From Candidatus Fermentithermobacillaceae bacterium UBA3951 (GTDB lineage: Bacteria; Bacillota; Sulfobacillia; Fermentithermobacillales; Fermentithermobacillaceae): DNA of 43,614 nucleotides. Made by a program: the position numbers and the translations under genes. Below the pieces are notes generated by a model that saw only the letters and a list, made by a program, of their open reading frames with translations, was not told the DNA's origin and did no database searches. This document shows, in pieces, positions 42,043 to 43,614 of this stretch. Numbering within the stretch: the stretch's first letter is position 1; each line of letters starts with the position of its first letter. The stretch is taken from assembly GCA_002385465.1 (NCBI GenBank), contig DGDN01000029.1, positions 392-44,005 on the forward strand, given 5' to 3'.

Positions 42043-42097
42043 CGGTGAAGAGGTAAAGAGATTTCGTCCAGAGAATACCCCACCGGAGGCGGTTACT

Positions 42098-42613
42098 GTG
42101 AACGCAGAGTCAAGGCGTGCCCGGATCCTTTCGATCCTCAGGGAAGAGTCGCCGGTCACCGGCTCCTCCCTTGCTGCGCGCCTCGGGGTAACCCGGCAAG
42201 TGATCGTGCAAGACATTACGATCCTGCGGGCTCAGGGCGAGAGGATAATCGCTACACCCCGGGGATATACGATGCTGGATGAATCGAGCCCTCCGGGCGT
42301 CACAAAATTGGTCGCCGTCCGCCATTCGCCGGAGGAGACCGCCGCAGAACTATATGCCATGGTCGACGCCGGAGCCGAAGTGCTGGACGTAATCGTTGAC
42401 CATCCCATCTACGGCCAGCTCACGGGGCAGCTTTCTCTCACCTGCCGGCGAGATGTAGACCTCTTTCTCAAGGCCCTGGCGACCACAAAGGCAGGGCTCC
42501 TCTCTTCATTGACCGGAGGAATCCACTTGCACACAGTAAGGGCCAAAGACGCTTCCGTGATCCAGGCGGTGGAGAGATCTCTCGCCTCGAAAGGTTTCCT
42601 GCTTCCCGAATGA
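42098..42613 (+). CDS. niaR: NiaR-type transcriptional repressor of niacin/NAD metabolism
   Basis: The 171-residue protein has an N-terminal HTH_11-type winged helix (SSLAARLGVTRQVIVQDI, about 23-40) and a C-terminal 3H domain. His76, Glu84, His143 and His145 correspond to the metal-binding set described for the Thermotoga homologue, and DHPIYGQL and SSLTGGIHLHT are family signatures. NiaR represses niacin uptake or NAD synthesis genes when nicotinic acid is present. No such target gene lies in this window. GTG 42098 has GGAGG eight bases upstream. Confidence 0.93.
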   Translation: MNAESRRARILSILREESPVTGSSLAARLGVTRQVIVQDITILRAQGERIIATPRGYTMLDESSPPGVTKLVAVRHSPEETAAELYAMVDAGAEVLDVIVDHPIYGQLTGQLSLTCRRDVDLFLKALATTKAGLLSSLTGGIHLHTVRAKDASVIQAVERSLASKGFLLPE

Positions 42614-42766
42614 TTCACTTTCAAGTCCCACCGAGAGGCTCTTAAGGATTATCTTCCCAGGCCAGATCTCCGGTAAGGGCTTTGCAACCAGGCTCTCAAG
42701 CAGCAGTTTTCCACTAACTCCCTAATGAACCGCTTGTCCGACCGTGTTAGGATCTTCTGAGTCAGA

Positions 42767-42877
42767 GGCCTAATCTCGCAAAGGGCGAGACCGGGGGAAT
42801 ACGTTTTGGGGTGAATCTCTCCCGATGGGAGAGTAGGGCATCCCTTTCACCGAACCCGTCAGCTAACCTCGGAGGCC
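42767..42877 (+). ncRNA. c-di-AMP riboswitch (ydaO-yuaA type)
   Basis: The 3' half carries the near-invariant core CCGAACCCGTCAGCTAACCT (42850-42869) and ends in AGGCC, which pairs with GGCCT at 42767-42771 as stem P1. The central GGGGTGAAT and TAGGGCAT and a hairpin (CTCTCCC 42817-42823 with GGGAGAG 42827-42833) fit the ydaO consensus. This class turns genes off when c-di-AMP binds. The downstream gene is a cell-wall hydrolase, a classic target. P1 ends only six bases before the ribosome site, with no terminator between. Confidence 0.93.
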
Positions 42878-42895
42878 ATGAAAGGGGAGACGCAT

Positions 42896-43369
42896 ATGAT
42901 GATCGACATCAGAAAGCGTTCTTTGTCTTTGTTGACCGTAGGTCTGGCATTGGTGATCGTGCTGGCAACAGCACCGGGAATTGCCCGGGCCTACAGCCCG
43001 TCGCATAAGGGATACAACCAGGCCGAGCTCGACCTTCTGGCAAGAGTAGTCCACGGCGAAGCGGCGGGAGAGCCCTTCGTGGGCAAGGTAGCCGTCGCGG
43101 CAGTCGTGCTCAATAGGGTAGACAGCCCGCTGTTCCCGGACACCATTGCCGGAGTCATCTACGAGCCCTGGCAGTTCTCATGCGTCGGCAACTGGCTGTT
43201 CAACTCAACGCCTTCAGCCGACAGCTACAACGCGGCAAGGGCTGCCTTGCACGGTTGGGACCCGACGAACGGCGCGCTTTTCTACTTCAGCTACCACTTG
43301 GTTACAAACCCGTGGTTGTGGGCAAAGCCGCACGCAATAACCATTGGCAACCACTACTTCACTTACTAA
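42896..43369 (+). CDS. Secreted cell-wall hydrolase (SleB/CwlJ-like Hydrolase_2)
   Basis: The 157-residue protein has a signal peptide (basic start, hydrophobic core, cleavage probably after GIARA near residue 32). A complete Hydrolase_2 catalytic domain follows, with the probable catalytic Glu in VVHGEAAGEP and later YEPWQFSCVGN and PHAITIGNHYFTY. Such enzymes are lytic transglycosylase-like hydrolases of spore cortex or vegetative peptidoglycan. No peptidoglycan-binding or LysM domain is present. ATG 42896 has GGGGAG six bases upstream; ATG 42878 would directly follow the riboswitch stem and lacks a ribosome site. Control by c-di-AMP links wall turnover to osmotic or wall stress. Confidence 0.92.
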   Translation: MMIDIRKRSLSLLTVGLALVIVLATAPGIARAYSPSHKGYNQAELDLLARVVHGEAAGEPFVGKVAVAAVVLNRVDSPLFPDTIAGVIYEPWQFSCVGNWLFNSTPSADSYNAARAALHGWDPTNGALFYFSYHLVTNPWLWAKPHAITIGNHYFTY

Positions 43370-43440
43370 GTGTTGGATAACCACGCGATGACCACGCACC
43401 TTACGAAGCACTGAGCCCGGCGCCAGCCGGAAACAGACAC

Positions 43441-43470
43441 GAGGCCCCGGAAAGACCGGGGCCTCTTCCT
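43441..43470 (+). terminator. Intrinsic terminator after the cell-wall hydrolase
   Basis: GAGGCCCCGG (43441-43450) pairs perfectly with CCGGGGCCTC (43456-43465) around a five-base loop, followed by TTCCTATCTTC. Beyond it, 43471-43614 shows no supported gene. Confidence 0.75.
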
Positions 43471-43614
43471 ATCTTCAAGCATCGTTACCAATGTATCACC
43501 GTAGGAGTGGCAGTATGAATTGCGCGCGACTGCGCCTACCGCGAACGCTGAGAGAATGCACCGATGGGCCGCTCCGGGGAGGCATCATGCATTTTCCGTG
43601 CCGTTTGCAGTTGC

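Noticed and set aside
42614..42766. Promoter before the c-di-AMP riboswitch (TTGTCC with TAGGAT)
   Set aside because: The elements are only eight bp apart. A promoter must exist but I cannot place it.
43515..43614. Partial gene running off the right edge (ATG 43515 with AGGAG seven bases upstream)
   Set aside because: Only 33 codons are visible and the peptide, rich in Arg, Cys and Pro, matches nothing I recognise. The support is too weak.

Overview
The window looks like chromosome of a GC-rich, spore-forming member of the Bacillota (Firmicutes), probably a clostridial-type or deep-branching lineage. Evidence: the gene order recJ-apt-rel-dtd-MBL hydrolase-hisS-aspS, a YjcZ-type small sporulation protein with a sigma-K-like promoter, a c-di-AMP (ydaO-type) riboswitch in front of a SleB/CwlJ-like hydrolase, a NiaR-type niacin repressor, strong AGGAGG-like ribosome sites and many GTG/TTG starts. 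I cannot name the species. No rRNA, tRNA, CRISPR array, insertion sequence or phage module is visible.

Layout. 1-1130: a 32-bp tandem repeat block, then a lone plus-strand gene (winged helix joined to a nuclease-fold domain) with duplicated sequence at its 3' end and a terminator. 1193-17748: a long minus-strand run. Read in transcription order it is murJ, an S9 peptidase, a DUF559 nuclease-like protein, a LapA-like membrane protein, recJ, apt, rel, dtd, an MBL hydrolase, hisS, aspS, then an ECF sigma factor and its membrane anti-sigma factor with a DUF4349 ectodomain. This covers lipid II export, DNA repair, purine salvage, (p)ppGpp, and tRNA charging and proofreading.

17990-21615: a two-gene heterodimeric ABC exporter on the plus strand with one degenerate ATP site. 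21612-24993 (minus): a phosphoribosyltransferase/HD-domain pair and typA, with a tiny 19-codon plus-strand gene and a hairpin between them. 25180-30589: a zinc-dependent phospholipase C-like protein without a signal peptide, a 945-residue membrane-anchored PEGA protein built of repeated beta modules, a YbjQ-family protein, an enoyl-CoA hydratase and a flavin reductase-like protein. 30609-32070: a MATE transporter with a clear promoter whose -10 lies in an inverted repeat.

32107-38633 (mostly minus): a class II aldolase-like protein, a diacylglycerol kinase-family lipid kinase, an M14 carboxypeptidase, an OGG1-type 8-oxoguanine glycosylase, the YjcZ-type protein (plus) and an amidohydrolase. 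38758-43369: an AEC transporter with an M20 peptidase, a DppA-type D-aminopeptidase (minus), NiaR, and the c-di-AMP riboswitch with its cell-wall hydrolase. Peptide and amino-acid turnover (S9, M14, M20, M55, amidohydrolase, AEC carrier) recurs and fits a peptide-using heterotroph. That lifestyle reading is inference.

No gene-free stretch exceeds 300 bases. The largest gaps (1-267, 17749-17989, 22826-23106, 42614-42895, 43370-43614) are described under the repeats, promoters, small gene, riboswitch and terminator entries.
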